Assembly (NCBI GenBank): GCA_004005435.1
Contig: RZWH01000001.1
Span: 434,001-498,000, forward strand
Origin: Rhodobacteraceae bacterium CCMM004
GTDB lineage: Bacteria; Pseudomonadota; Alphaproteobacteria; Rhodobacterales; Rhodobacteraceae
Reading direction: 5' to 3'
DNA length: 64,000 bases
Below, piece by piece: positions 31,228 through 39,369 of this stretch. Below the pieces are notes generated by a model, which was not told where the DNA came from, did not search any database, and was given only the letters and a program-made list of their open reading frames with translations. A program made the translations under genes and the position numbers. The number at the start of each line of letters is the position of its first letter. Position 1 is the first letter of the stretch.

Positions 31228-32757
31228 CTAGCGCGTGCGCACGTCGGCGACAAACAGGTCGTCGATGAAATCCACGTGATGGCAGCCGATGACGCCGGGA
31301 ATGGCGTCGGGCGTCACGTGCCGCACGCAGCGCTCGGCATAGTCGTCGGCGGTCAGGCGCTCGATCTCCATGATCTTGAGCCCATAGCCGTAGCGGCCAT
31401 AGGCGGTGTCCTGGGCAGCGCGAAAGAGCCGCCCGTCCCGGCGGAACACCCGCCCGCCACCCCGCGCCTGGCGCGACCCCAGCACGACGGGGTTCAAGGG
31501 ATGCGGGTCGAGCCGCGTCATCTGTGGCCCGTCGGCGCGAAACAGGTGCAGTTCGGAACAGTGCTCGCCGAACCCGTCGCGGCAGATGTTGGCAAAGAGC
31601 CACCATTGCCCCTCGACCTCGGCCAGAACGCTGTCGACCGGGCTCACCCCGTCGAGCGCCGTTCGCTCCAGGGTCCAACGGGTGGGGAAGTCGGTGGCGC
31701 GCCACAACTCCAGCCGTCCCGCCTCGTGCGTCTCGGGCAGCATCCACATGTCGCCGCCATGGGCAAAGACGAAGGGATAGCTGAGATGGTGCGCCGCCTC
31801 CATGGCCGGGACAACGTCGCGAAGGCTCGTGCCCTCGACGCGCCCGACCGAGATATGGCCGCGCCGGGTGCCATAGTCGTAGTCCTCGAAAAACAGCCAG
31901 GTCCGCCCCCCCTCTGCGGCAAAGAACGGGTCTGCCCAGTAGCGATTGCCGGGGATCGGAACGGCGTCGGCCGACGCGACGTCGAAGTCCGTCGGCCCCC
32001 CCCGTCCGATCCGCAGGGTAAAGGGCCAGGGGCGTCCACCCCGACCCGCCGCCCGCCGGTGCCGGGCGCGGCGTGCGACCTCGGCCGCCGCCCGCCCCGC
32101 ATAGCGGGGCACGCCGGCCGCCGACGGCGGCGGCGTCTGGGGCTCGGCCGGGCCGAGGTCCGGCGGCGCGCCGTCGCGCGCGGCACGGATCAGCGAGGGC
32201 GGAATCATCTGCCAGGCCTTTTCCCTCAGGAACGCGGCGTTGCGGGCGGCCATGAACTTCACATCGTAGTCGGCGCGCAGGACGGCACGCGGCGCAGCCG
32301 TCGCGTCGGCATAGCGGCGCAGGACCACGGTGGTCGCAGCGGCGCCGTCGCGCGGCGCGGCAAGTCCCGCGGCGGCGTCGCGTGCGCTGACCTGCCAGAG
32401 GCCCCAGCGGGCGTGCGGCGTCAGGCGCCGGGCCCCGGGATCCTGGACCAGGTCGATGAGCGCGTCCAGGTCGGCGGGCAGATCGGCCGCCGCGCTCAGT
32501 GGCTGGTGCGGGACGTCGGCCCGCAGGGCAGTCCAGGCGGGTGTCGGCGGCGCTGGGGGGGGCGGCAGCGCACGCGTCTCCGCCGCCAGCACCGCGCCCC
32601 ACGCGCCGCCCAAGGTGGGGGGCGCCGCCCCCTCGATCACCACCGCGATGCGAAACCGCGCGTCGCCCGCCAGATGGTCCAGCAGCCGCGCCGCGTCGGG
32701 CGGCAATGCCGCCGCATCCTCGACGATCACGCCGAGGCGGATCCGCTCTGCGCTCAT
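31228..32757 (-). CDS. Glucosamine inositolphosphorylceramide transferase-like (GINT1-like) protein
   Basis: 509 residues. The N-terminal part (RIRLGVIVEDAAALPPDAARLLDHL) resembles a formyltransferase-like fold. The C-terminal part resembles the beta-propeller-like domain of plant GINT1 proteins: NRYWADPFFAAEGGRTWLFFEDYDY, GHISVGRVEG, LSYPFVFAHGGDMWMLPET and GRVFRRDGRLFRAAQD. Bacterial homologues occur in polysaccharide clusters and are thought to be glycosyltransferases, but their reactions are largely undescribed. A Pro/Ala-rich linker (about 195-225) joins the halves. No signal peptide. Co-transcribed with GT25. Confidence 0.7.
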   Translation of the reverse strand: MSAERIRLGVIVEDAAALPPDAARLLDHLAGDARFRIAVVIEGAAPPTLGGAWGAVLAAETRALPPPPAPPTPAWTALRADVPHQPLSAAADLPADLDALIDLVQDPGARRLTPHARWGLWQVSARDAAAGLAAPRDGAAATTVVLRRYADATAAPRAVLRADYDVKFMAARNAAFLREKAWQMIPPSLIRAARDGAPPDLGPAEPQTPPPSAAGVPRYAGRAAAEVARRARHRRAAGRGGRPWPFTLRIGRGGPTDFDVASADAVPIPGNRYWADPFFAAEGGRTWLFFEDYDYGTRRGHISVGRVEGTSLRDVVPAMEAAHHLSYPFVFAHGGDMWMLPETHEAGRLELWRATDFPTRWTLERTALDGVSPVDSVLAEVEGQWWLFANICRDGFGEHCSELHLFRADGPQMTRLDPHPLNPVVLGSRQARGGGRVFRRDGRLFRAAQDTAYGRYGYGLKIMEIERLTADDYAERCVRHVTPDAIPGVIGCHHVDFIDDLFVADVRTR

Positions 32758-33059
32758 GATTCCGGTCCCTCGCTTCAGCCACCGGCGTCTCTGCCAGCCT
32801 AACGCGGCAGGAGTAAGACGTCATGGGAACGGCGCCTGGGCAACCGCCGTTCTACCCCGACCGGCCCCCGAGATCGCACCCAGGCGGCCCGTTTTCCGGG
32901 CGGATCGCCTGCGATCGACCGCTCGGCGGGCGATCGTCCCGAGTTCGGGGCGCCTCACATAGATTTTCGTGACGGTTCTTGCATTGCCGCCCCGCCCGCG
33001 TTTTAGTTCCCAGCCGAGAGAGCGTGCGAACAAGCACGCCCGGACACGGGGAGTATTTG
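32758..33059. promoter_or_regulatory. Leader region of the spermidine/putrescine-type ABC operon
   Basis: 302 nt between divergent genes. It contains a perfect 8-bp hairpin GAACGGCG (32827-32834)/CGCCGTTC (32845-32852), loop 10 nt. A second hairpin GCGTGC (33022-33027)/GCACGC (33034-33039), loop GAACAA, lies just before the GGGGAG ribosome site of the ATPase gene. The stretch around 32958-32985 is AT-richer and may hold the promoter. No clear ORF. Confidence 0.4.
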
Positions 33060-34157
33060 GTGGCCTCCACCCAGAACGGAGCGGCCTTCGTCGCATTCGA
33101 GCGCGTTCAGAAGAGCTATGACGGCGAAACCCTCGTCGTGAAGGATCTGAACCTCAGCATCGCCAAGGGCGAGTTCCTGACGATGCTCGGTCCCTCGGGA
33201 TCGGGCAAGACGACCTGCCTGATGATGCTGGCGGGGTTCGAGACCGCCACCTATGGCGAGATTCGTCTGGACGGGCGCGAGATCAACAACATCCCCCCGC
33301 ACAAGCGCGGCATCGGGATGGTGTTCCAGAACTACGCCCTGTTTCCGCATATGACGGTGGCCGAGAACCTGAGCTTTCCCTTGGAAGTGCGCAAGATCGG
33401 CAAGGCCGATCGGGAAAAGAAGATCAAGCGCGCGCTCGACATGGTGCAGATGGGCGACTTCGGCGGACGCCGTCCGGCCCAGCTCTCGGGTGGACAGCAG
33501 CAGCGGATCGCGCTGGCCCGCGCCCTGGTGTTCGAGCCCGAGCTGGTGCTGATGGACGAACCCCTCGGCGCGCTCGACAAGCAGCTGCGCGAGACCCTGC
33601 AGTTCGAGATCACCAACCTGGCGCACGAGCTGGGCATCACCACCGTCTACGTCACCCACGACCAGACCGAGGCGCTGACCATGTCGGACCGGGTCGCGGT
33701 GTTCGACGACGGGCGCATCCAGCAGCTCGCCGCGCCCGACGAGCTCTACGAACGGCCCGAGAACAGCTTTGTCGCTCAGTTCATCGGCGAGAACAACACG
33801 CTGACGGGCAACGTGAAATCCATCGACGGCCAGCGCTGCATCGTCACCCTCGACCACGGCGAAGAGATCGACGCCGTTCCGGTCAATGTCGAAGGGGTCG
33901 GCGACCGCACGCTGGTGTCGATCCGCCCCGAGCGGGTGGAGATCAACCCCGACCTAGGCCCCGATGCCCACACGCTCGACGCCGAGGTGCTGGAGTTCAT
34001 CTACATGGGCGACACCTTTCGCACCAAACTCCGCACCGCGGGGCGCGACGACTTCATCGTCAAGACGCGCAACCGCGCCGACCAGGTGCGCCTCAAGCCG
34101 GGCGAGAAGATCAAGATCGGCTGGCTGCCGCAGGATTGCCGCGCGCTCGACGCCTGA
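33060..34157 (+). CDS. ABC transporter ATP-binding protein, PotA type
   Basis: 365 residues from GTG at 33060, chosen because GGGGAG sits 6 nt upstream and the VASTQNG start leads directly into the domain; the open frame extends further upstream without support. Walker A LGPSGSGKTT, Q-loop FQNYALFPHMTV, signature LSGGQQQRIALARAL, Walker B LVLMDEPLGALD, H-loop YVTHDQTEAL, and a C-terminal TOBE domain (ERPENSFVAQFIGENNTLTG onwards). It energises import by the downstream permeases. First gene of the plus-strand operon ending at 39127. Confidence 0.93.
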   Translation: MASTQNGAAFVAFERVQKSYDGETLVVKDLNLSIAKGEFLTMLGPSGSGKTTCLMMLAGFETATYGEIRLDGREINNIPPHKRGIGMVFQNYALFPHMTVAENLSFPLEVRKIGKADREKKIKRALDMVQMGDFGGRRPAQLSGGQQQRIALARALVFEPELVLMDEPLGALDKQLRETLQFEITNLAHELGITTVYVTHDQTEALTMSDRVAVFDDGRIQQLAAPDELYERPENSFVAQFIGENNTLTGNVKSIDGQRCIVTLDHGEEIDAVPVNVEGVGDRTLVSIRPERVEINPDLGPDAHTLDAEVLEFIYMGDTFRTKLRTAGRDDFIVKTRNRADQVRLKPGEKIKIGWLPQDCRALDA

Positions 34158-34170
34158 GCGTGCGCCGCCC

Positions 34171-34188
34171 CCGCCGCCTGCCCGGGCG
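34171..34188 (+). other. Small stem-loop between PotA- and PotD-type genes
   Basis: GCCGCC/GGCGGC stem with a 6-nt loop in the 83-nt gap. No U-run follows, so partial termination or mRNA protection is possible but unproven. The following gene has its own ribosome site, GGGAGAA, before ATG 34241. Confidence 0.35.
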
Positions 34189-34240
34189 GCGCGGGGACAT
34201 TCACAATACCGGGCACGAGTGAAACGGGAGAACCTGTGTA

Positions 34241-35344
34241 ATGAAACTCAAGACACTGATGCTATTGACCGGCGCCGCCGTCGCCGCGACACCGGCCCTG
34301 GCCCAGGAGATGGCCGACGAGATGACCCTGGTGAGCTGGGGTGGCGCCTATCAGGAGAGTCAGCAGAAGGCCTATGTCGAGCCCTATCTGGAGATGCACC
34401 CCGGCGTCACCGCCACCTGGGACTCCAGCTCGAACGAGGCGGTGGCCAAGCTGCGCGCCATGGCCGAGGCCGGCAACGTGACCTGGGACCTGGTGGACGT
34501 GGTGGCCTCCGACGCCATCCGCCTCTGCGACGAGGGCCTGGCGATGGAGATCGACTTTGACGAGATGCTCGAACCGGCGCCCGACGGCACCACCGCCTCA
34601 GAGGACTTCGGCGACCTGATCGTCAGCGACTGCTTCATCCCGCAGATCGTCTATTCCACCACTTTCGGCTACCGCACCGACATGGTCGGCGACACGCCCC
34701 CCACCGAGGTCTGCGCGGTGTTCGACACCGAGACCTATCCGGGCAAGCGCAGCCTGGAGAAGCGTCCGATCAACAACATGGAATGGGCGCTGCTCTGCGA
34801 CGGCGTGGCCAAGGAGGACGTCTACGACGTGCTCGAAACCGAAGAAGGCCAGGACCGCGCCTTTGCCAAGCTCGACACGATCAAGGACGACGTGATCTGG
34901 TGGTCGGCCGGCGCCGACACGCCACAGCTCCTGGCCGACGGCGAGGTGGTCATGGGCTCGACCTATAACGGCCGCCTGTTCAGCGTGATCGAAGAGCAGG
35001 ATCAGCCGGTGGCGATGCTCTGGGACGCGCAGGTGTTCGACCTCGACGGTTGGATCATCCCCGAAGGACTGCCCGAGGACCGTCTGAACCGCGTGCTGGA
35101 CTTCGTGCGCTTCGCAACCGACACCCAGCGGCTGGCCGACCAGGCCAAGTACATCTCCTACGGCCCTGCGCGCATGTCCTCGGCGCCGCTGGTGTCGACC
35201 CATGCCGAGCTGGGCATCGAGATGGCGCCGCACATGCCGACCGACCCGGCGAACGCCACCAACACCTTCCTCTACAACTACGAGTGGTGGGCGGACTATC
35301 GCGACGACCTGGACGCCAAGTTCCAGGCGTGGCTGGCGCAATAA
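34241..35344 (+). CDS. Periplasmic substrate-binding protein, PotD/PotF type
   Basis: 367 residues with a clear Sec signal peptide (KLKTLMLLTGAAVAATPALAQ, cleavage after AQ or ALA). The mature part starts with DEMTLVSWGGAYQESQQKAY, characteristic of the spermidine/putrescine-type family, and contains WDLVDVVASDAIRLCDEG, IWWSAGADTPQLLADGEVVMGSTYNGR and WIIPEGLPED. It is strongly acidic, as expected for a cation-binding periplasmic protein, but the ligand could also be an opine, choline-like compound or amino acid derivative. It delivers the ligand to the PotB/PotC-type permeases encoded 0.9 kb downstream. Confidence 0.92.
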   Translation: MKLKTLMLLTGAAVAATPALAQEMADEMTLVSWGGAYQESQQKAYVEPYLEMHPGVTATWDSSSNEAVAKLRAMAEAGNVTWDLVDVVASDAIRLCDEGLAMEIDFDEMLEPAPDGTTASEDFGDLIVSDCFIPQIVYSTTFGYRTDMVGDTPPTEVCAVFDTETYPGKRSLEKRPINNMEWALLCDGVAKEDVYDVLETEEGQDRAFAKLDTIKDDVIWWSAGADTPQLLADGEVVMGSTYNGRLFSVIEEQDQPVAMLWDAQVFDLDGWIIPEGLPEDRLNRVLDFVRFATDTQRLADQAKYISYGPARMSSAPLVSTHAELGIEMAPHMPTDPANATNTFLYNYEWWADYRDDLDAKFQAWLAQ

Positions 35345-35400
35345 GCCGACCTAAAGAGGCGGGCGCCCCGGCGCCCGTCTCCAATCCGCACCGAGGCGCC

Positions 35401-35826
35401 ATGGCCCGCACCGACACCCACGACACGCTCTGCGCCGAACGCCAGGCACTCTGGACCGCCCTGGCCGAGGCCGCGCCGGAGTTCGGCATCGTGCCCAGCA
35501 CCGGCTGGGACAAGGAGCTGCCCCTGGCCCTGGGCGGACAGGTGCGGCTGGTGGTGTCGCTGTCGCAGGACAAAACCTCGGTCTACCTCGTCGGCCGCTC
35601 CGACGCGGCGCGCGCCTGGATCGCCGACCATCTCGACGCGCTGGCCCTCGGGCTCAGGACCGTCCCGGGACAGGCCAGCGGCGAGGCCGCCGCGCGGCGC
35701 TGGTTCCGCAAGGACAATCCGCGCGCCTGCGTCACCGTGCGCCGGCAATGGCCCGAGGCCATCCGCTGGGTGCGGGCGCAACACATGACATTCTCGCGGG
35801 CCGTCCGGTCCCTCGACCCGGCCTGA
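35401..35826 (+). CDS. Small protein of unknown function inside the ABC operon
   Basis: 141 residues from ATG at 35401 (MARTDTHDTLCAERQALWTAL), 56 nt after the binding-protein gene. No signal peptide or membrane segment. It has an alpha/beta pattern with VRLVVSLSQDKTSVYLVGRSDAARAWIADHLDAL and ends in a basic segment (RRQWPEAIRWVRAQH). I do not recognise a family. Codon use matches the neighbours. Position within the transporter operon suggests a regulatory or metabolic role linked to the imported compound. Confidence 0.6.
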   Translation: MARTDTHDTLCAERQALWTALAEAAPEFGIVPSTGWDKELPLALGGQVRLVVSLSQDKTSVYLVGRSDAARAWIADHLDALALGLRTVPGQASGEAAARRWFRKDNPRACVTVRRQWPEAIRWVRAQHMTFSRAVRSLDPA

Positions 35827-35840
35827 GGAGGGCCAGCGCC

Positions 35841-36131
35841 ATGCCAAAGGGATACATCATCGGCAATATCGAGGTGACGGACCCCGAGGGGTATCCCGAG
35901 TACGTTCGCCGCGACACGCCGATCCTCGAGCGCCACGGCGCCCACTTCATCGTGCGCGGCGGTCCGTCCGAGGTGCTGGAGGGCACGGCCGGTGGCCGCC
36001 ACGTGGTGATCGAGTTCCCCACCATCGAGGCCGCCCGCGCAGCCTGGAACGACCCGGAGTATCAGGAGGTGGCCGAGATCCGCCGCCGCTGCGCCAAGAG
36101 CACGCTGATCATGGTCGAGGGCACGGAATGA
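35841..36131 (+). CDS. DUF1330 family protein
   Basis: 96 residues. The pattern MPKGYIIGNIEVTDPEGYPEYVRRDTPIL, GAHFIVRGGPSEVLEG, RHVVIEFPTIEAARAAWNDPEY and a final strand is that of DUF1330, a small ferredoxin-like dimeric fold related to ABM/EthD proteins. Biochemical function of the family is unclear. It starts 14 nt after the preceding small gene with GAGGAGGG upstream, so it is translated well. It precedes the repeat element and the PotB-type permease. Confidence 0.85.
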   Translation: MPKGYIIGNIEVTDPEGYPEYVRRDTPILERHGAHFIVRGGPSEVLEGTAGGRHVVIEFPTIEAARAAWNDPEYQEVAEIRRRCAKSTLIMVEGTE

Positions 36132-36141
36132 CCCTGCCCAA

Positions 36142-36189
36142 CTTTCCTTGTCAAATATCCTCGGGGGTGTGGGGGCAGACAGCCCCCAC
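36142..36189. repeat. Dispersed repeat copy 1: AT-rich motif plus perfect hairpin
   Basis: In the gap between DUF1330 and PotB-type genes. 36142-36163 carries CTTTCCTT, then CAAATATCCTCG. Immediately after is a perfect 8-bp hairpin GTGGGGGC/GCCCCCAC (36169-36176 and 36182-36189) with loop AGACA. The 22-nt part matches 54498-54519 (reverse strand) in 20 of 22 positions. In both places it lies in an operon gap in the same orientation relative to the genes. Confidence 0.75.
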
Positions 36190-36231
36190 GCAGGCCCGGC
36201 ATGGGCGGCAGCGGTTGAGCGGGGGGCGCAC

Positions 36232-37935
36232 ATGACCGACAGCACCACAGGCCCCGACCAGTTCACCGGCCCGACCCCCGACAACGCCCTGCGCGACGCC
36301 GACGGCGAAGCACGTGCCGACGGCCCGATGCTGGCCGCCGACGGCACCCCGCTCAAGCGCTCCCTGAACCGTGCGCTCCGGGCGCAGAAGCTGCGGGCGC
36401 TGGGGCTGATCGCGCCGTTGCTCATCTTCATCCTGGTGACGTTCATCGCGCCGATCGCGGACATGCTGTTCCGCTCGGTCGAGAACCAGATCGTGAGCGA
36501 AACCCTGCCGCGCACTGTCGCCGCGCTCGACGACTGGGACGGCGAGGGCGTGCCGGGCGACGCGGCGTTCGAGGCGCTGGCCTACGACCTGACCATCGCC
36601 GCGGAGGAAAAGAACCACACGCGCCTGGGCAGCCGCCTGAACTACGAGACCACGGGGATCTCGTCTCTGTTCCGCAAATCCGGCCGCGGCGTCGACGACA
36701 TCGGCGAGGTCCATGCCGATGCCTTCGCCGACCTCGATCCGTTGTGGGAGGAGGCCGAGACCTGGCTCGCGCTCATGTCCAGCGAGGACTACATCGCCGA
36801 CGAGGCGGTGTGGCGCGCGGCCAAGGACGGCACTCTGCCGCCGGCGTTCGAGCTGCGCGACGGGGTCGCGACCGCCCTTCCCCGCACCGCCGACATCTTT
36901 GCCGAGTTCGCCCGCGTCATCCGCATCGAGGACGAGGACAGCCCCGCCACCGAAGAACCCTGGAACATCGTCTATCGTGCGCTTTGGAGCGACCTGCGGG
37001 ACAACCCCGACGCCGCCCAGGCCTTCGCGGGCGGCAATGCCGACTTGGTCGCGGCGGCGGCCGCCGCGGTCCCGGACTTCCCCGACGAGGACATCCGCGC
37101 GGCGTTCCTCGACATCGACGAGGATTGGGACGACCACGACGTCTGGGGCACGATCGAGGCGTTCTCGTCGACCTATACCTCGGGCTACTTCCTCGCCGCG
37201 GCGGACTTTCAACTTACGCCCGACGGGATCGAGCGGCAGCCCGAGGATCAGCAAATCTACGGCCTGCTGTTTCAGCGCACGTTGTTCATGTCGCTGACGA
37301 TCATGGTCAGTTGCATCCTGCTGGGCTATCCGATCGCGTTTCTGCTCTCGAACCTGCCGCTCAGGACCTCGAACGTTCTGCTGATCCTCGTCCTGCTGCC
37401 GTTCTGGACGTCGCTGCTGGTGCGCACCAGCGCCTGGAAGGTGCTGCTCCAGCAACAGGGCGTCATCAACGACACGCTCGTCTGGCTGGGGCTGGTGTCC
37501 GATGCCAACCGGCTGGAGCTGATCAACAACCAGACCGGCACCATCATCGCCATGACGCACATCCTGCTGCCGTTCATGATCCTGCCGCTCTATTCGGTGA
37601 TGAAGACCATCCCGCCCTATTACGTCCGCGCCGCCAAGTCGCTCGGTGCCACCGACTGGACCGCGTTCTGGCGCGTCTACTTTCCGCAGTCGGTGCCGGG
37701 GATCGGGGCGGGCTGCATCCTCGTCTTCATCCTGTCCATCGGCTACTACATCACGCCGGAACTGGTGGGCGGCACCACCGGCACGTTCATCTCGAACCGG
37801 ATCGCCTATCACATCTCGTCGTCGCTGAACTGGGGCCTGGCCGCCGCGCTGGGGTCGATCCTCCTGGCGGTGGTTCTGCTGCTCTACTGGGTCTACGACC
37901 GGATCGTGGGCATCGACAACGTGAGCCTGGGGTAA
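36232..37935 (+). CDS. ABC transporter permease, PotB type, with large periplasmic insert
   Basis: 567 residues from ATG at 36232 (MTDSTTGPDQ), much longer than the usual 280-300. After a hydrophilic N-terminus and TM1 (LGLIAPLLIFILVTFIAPIADMLF) comes an acidic insert of roughly 260 residues (about 82-340, for example WDGEGVPGDAAFEAL and FLDIDEDWDDHDVWGT). Then the normal permease core starts with LLFQRTLFMSLTIMVSCILLGYP, with the EAA loop PPYYVRAAKSLGATDWTAFWRVYFP. The insert should face the periplasm and could take part in docking or ligand sensing. Long PotB-like proteins are known in alphaproteobacteria, but the insert has no assigned role that I know of. Confidence 0.88.
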   Translation: MTDSTTGPDQFTGPTPDNALRDADGEARADGPMLAADGTPLKRSLNRALRAQKLRALGLIAPLLIFILVTFIAPIADMLFRSVENQIVSETLPRTVAALDDWDGEGVPGDAAFEALAYDLTIAAEEKNHTRLGSRLNYETTGISSLFRKSGRGVDDIGEVHADAFADLDPLWEEAETWLALMSSEDYIADEAVWRAAKDGTLPPAFELRDGVATALPRTADIFAEFARVIRIEDEDSPATEEPWNIVYRALWSDLRDNPDAAQAFAGGNADLVAAAAAAVPDFPDEDIRAAFLDIDEDWDDHDVWGTIEAFSSTYTSGYFLAAADFQLTPDGIERQPEDQQIYGLLFQRTLFMSLTIMVSCILLGYPIAFLLSNLPLRTSNVLLILVLLPFWTSLLVRTSAWKVLLQQQGVINDTLVWLGLVSDANRLELINNQTGTIIAMTHILLPFMILPLYSVMKTIPPYYVRAAKSLGATDWTAFWRVYFPQSVPGIGAGCILVFILSIGYYITPELVGGTTGTFISNRIAYHISSSLNWGLAAALGSILLAVVLLLYWVYDRIVGIDNVSLG

Positions 37936-37939
37936 CGCC

Positions 37940-39127
37940 ATGACCGACTCCACCGCCGCTTCCGCCGTCGAGGGGTTCGACTGGCGGCCCCTCGCAACCC
38001 TCGTCCTGGTCGGTCTCGTCTTCGGCGCGCTCGTCGGCAATGCCGGCGGCGTAGCTCTGCTGGGCGCGCTGGCCGGCGCGGTTCAGGGCGCCGCCACATG
38101 GGCCGTGCTCGACCGCCTGGTGCCGGGCAACCGTCTGATCGGCCGGCTGATCGCGGCGGCGTTGGGCCTCGTCGTGGGGCTGGCGCTGAGCGGTGCCACC
38201 GGCGCGGCGCTGGGCACGGTCGGGGGCGTCATCCTGGGCTGGCTGCACTACTGGATCGCGCGGCAGGGCTATCGCAGCGGCCTGCCCCCCTACGCCTCCA
38301 CCGGCCAGGTGATCTGGCACAACACGTTCCTGTTCATCTGCGGCGCCATCTTCTTCTTCCTGATCGCGCCGATCCTCACGATCATCCCGCTCAGCTTCAA
38401 CGCCGAGGACTTCTTTACCTTCACGCCCGAGATGCTGGCCTTCGACCCCGAAGGCTACAGCCTCAAACACTACCGCGACTTCTTCACCAACCCCGACTGG
38501 CAGCAGCCGATGTGGAACTCGATCAAGATCGCGCCGATGGCGACGCTCCTGTCGGTGTCGCTGGGGACGCTGGCGGCGGTGGGCCTGTCGCAGTCCCACG
38601 TGCCCTTTCGCCGGGCGATCATGGCGATCCTGATCTCGCCGATGATCGTGCCGCTGATCATCTCGGCGGCGGGCATGTATTTCTTCTACAGCCGCGTGGG
38701 CCTGCAGGGCACCTATCTGGGCGTCGTTCTGGCGCACGCGGCGCTGGGCATTCCGTTCGTCATCATCACGGTGACGGCGACGCTCGTGGGCTTCGACCGG
38801 TCGCTGACGCGGGCGTCGGCGAACATGGGCGCAGGGCCCGTGCGCACGTTCTTCAAGATCCAGATGCCGCTGATCCTGCCCGGTGTGATCTCAGGCGGCC
38901 TCTTCGCGTTCATCACCTCGTTCGACGAGGTGGTGGTTGTGCTGTTCGTCGGCTCGGCGGGACAGAAGACACTGCCGTGGCAGATGTTCACCGGCCTGCG
39001 CGAGCAGATCAGCCCGACGATCCTGGCCGTGGCGACGATCCTCGTCGTGATCTCCATCGCGCTCCTGACCACGGTGGAGCTTCTCCGCCGCCGCTCCGAA
39101 CGTCTGCGGGGCATGTCGCCGGGATGA
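37940..39127 (+). CDS. ABC transporter permease, PotC type, with extra N-terminal membrane region
   Basis: 395 residues. The conserved PotC core begins near residue 128 (NTFLFICGAIFFFLIAPILTIIPLSF) and includes the EAA loop LTRASANMGAGPVRTFFKIQMPLILPG and the ending VELLRRRSERLRG. Residues 1-125 form an added Gly/Ala-rich region with three or four hydrophobic segments (LVLVGLVFGALVG, VALLGALAGAVQGAATW, LIAAALGLVVGLALSGATGAALG), resembling a glycine-zipper-like domain. It starts 4 nt after the PotB-type gene; last gene of the operon. Confidence 0.88.
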   Translation: MTDSTAASAVEGFDWRPLATLVLVGLVFGALVGNAGGVALLGALAGAVQGAATWAVLDRLVPGNRLIGRLIAAALGLVVGLALSGATGAALGTVGGVILGWLHYWIARQGYRSGLPPYASTGQVIWHNTFLFICGAIFFFLIAPILTIIPLSFNAEDFFTFTPEMLAFDPEGYSLKHYRDFFTNPDWQQPMWNSIKIAPMATLLSVSLGTLAAVGLSQSHVPFRRAIMAILISPMIVPLIISAAGMYFFYSRVGLQGTYLGVVLAHAALGIPFVIITVTATLVGFDRSLTRASANMGAGPVRTFFKIQMPLILPGVISGGLFAFITSFDEVVVVLFVGSAGQKTLPWQMFTGLREQISPTILAVATILVVISIALLTTVELLRRRSERLRGMSPG

Positions 39128-39369
39128 GCGCCGTGCCGCGCGGCCGCCCAACGATCATACCGAACCAGTCGGCGCAGAGCCGCGCGGCCGCCGACCCGCG
39201 GGGTGGCGGTCCGAACGCCTGAGCGGCGCGATTTATGGTGGCCGTGGTCGCTCGACGCCCAAGCTTCGCACCAACGGCACCCAACCGCCGCCCCGGTGGG
39301 GCGGGTCGGCGGTCGCGCGGCGGCCTTCGGCCTTGTTCCGCGCGGGCAAAGGCTCAGGCCCCGCACCCC

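Noticed and set aside
39135-39192. 14-nt direct repeat GCCGCGCGGCCGCC, copies at 39135 and 39179
   Set aside because: Pure G/C sequence in a GC-rich gap; only two copies and no associated gene. Chance is likely.
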